Of a DNA stretch of 64,000 nt, positions 63,969 through 64,000 are shown piece by piece. The notes beneath the pieces were generated by a model. The model saw only the letters and a list, made by a program, of their open reading frames with translations, ran no database searches and was not told the origin of the DNA. The DNA is from Haliotis asinina (lineage: Eukaryota; Mollusca; Gastropoda; Lepetellida; Haliotidae). Position numbers and translations under genes: made by a program. The DNA lies in the NCBI RefSeq assembly GCF_037392515.1, contig NC_090291.1, positions 34,619,001-34,683,000 on the forward strand, written 5' to 3'. The stretch's first letter is position 1; each line of letters opens with the position of its first letter.

Positions 63969-64000
63969 CTAATATACTAAAATTTAATTCATTGTCATCA

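Overview
The window is eukaryotic: genes are split by GT-AG introns, most of the sequence is AT-rich non-coding DNA, and transposable elements of almost every class are present. Two abundant SINE-like families sharing a tail ending in AAACTCACTCACTC, with a GGAATATTGC core, match from memory repeats that are very common in abalone (Haliotis). A vetigastropod mollusc is the best guess (inference; no search was run).

Region by region. Bases 2-2266 hold the open 3' part of a transposase-like protein. Overlapping it by 8 bases is an intact five-exon SAM-domain gene of the SAMD3-like type (2259-5112, 544 aa by my splice model). A 99-bp tandem array follows (about 5130-6705). From 7 to 18.5 kb there are no genes I can support, but there are a foldback repeat pair, a 2.0-kb element flanked by TTAA, local duplications and several SINEs. 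From 18,821 to 23,258 lies an array of 63 copies of a 70-bp satellite, bracketed by a 15-bp perfect inverted repeat.

The main cellular gene is on the minus strand. It is a 13-coding-exon metallophosphatase of the UshA/5'-nucleotidase family, 563 aa, running from its ATG at 60,031 to its stop at 25,575. All exon phases join without a break. Its introns hold most of the mobile DNA: a 161-bp near-perfect hairpin (26.1-26.3 kb); a degraded LINE split by a Tc1/mariner-type transposon with an exact TA duplication (27.9-33.1 kb); a 3.2-kb TTAA-flanked element (35.0-38.2 kb); a LINE tail (39.4-40.0 kb); an intact LTR retrotransposon with indistinguishable 1,209-bp LTRs (42,055-49,459); and a MITE with long inverted repeats (49.8-50.5 kb). 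Head to head with this gene, on the plus strand, starts ribosomal protein eL13 (a TOP-like exon 1 near 61,071 and coding from 62,452), which runs off the window.

The most notable points are: the LTR element, whose integrase lies before the reverse transcriptase (Gmr1-like order); the overlapping transposase/SAM gene pair; the exactly reconstructed nested insertion of a mariner-like element with an unusually long D-to-E spacing; and the tandem duplication of an exon end with its splice donor at 50.98-51.35 kb.
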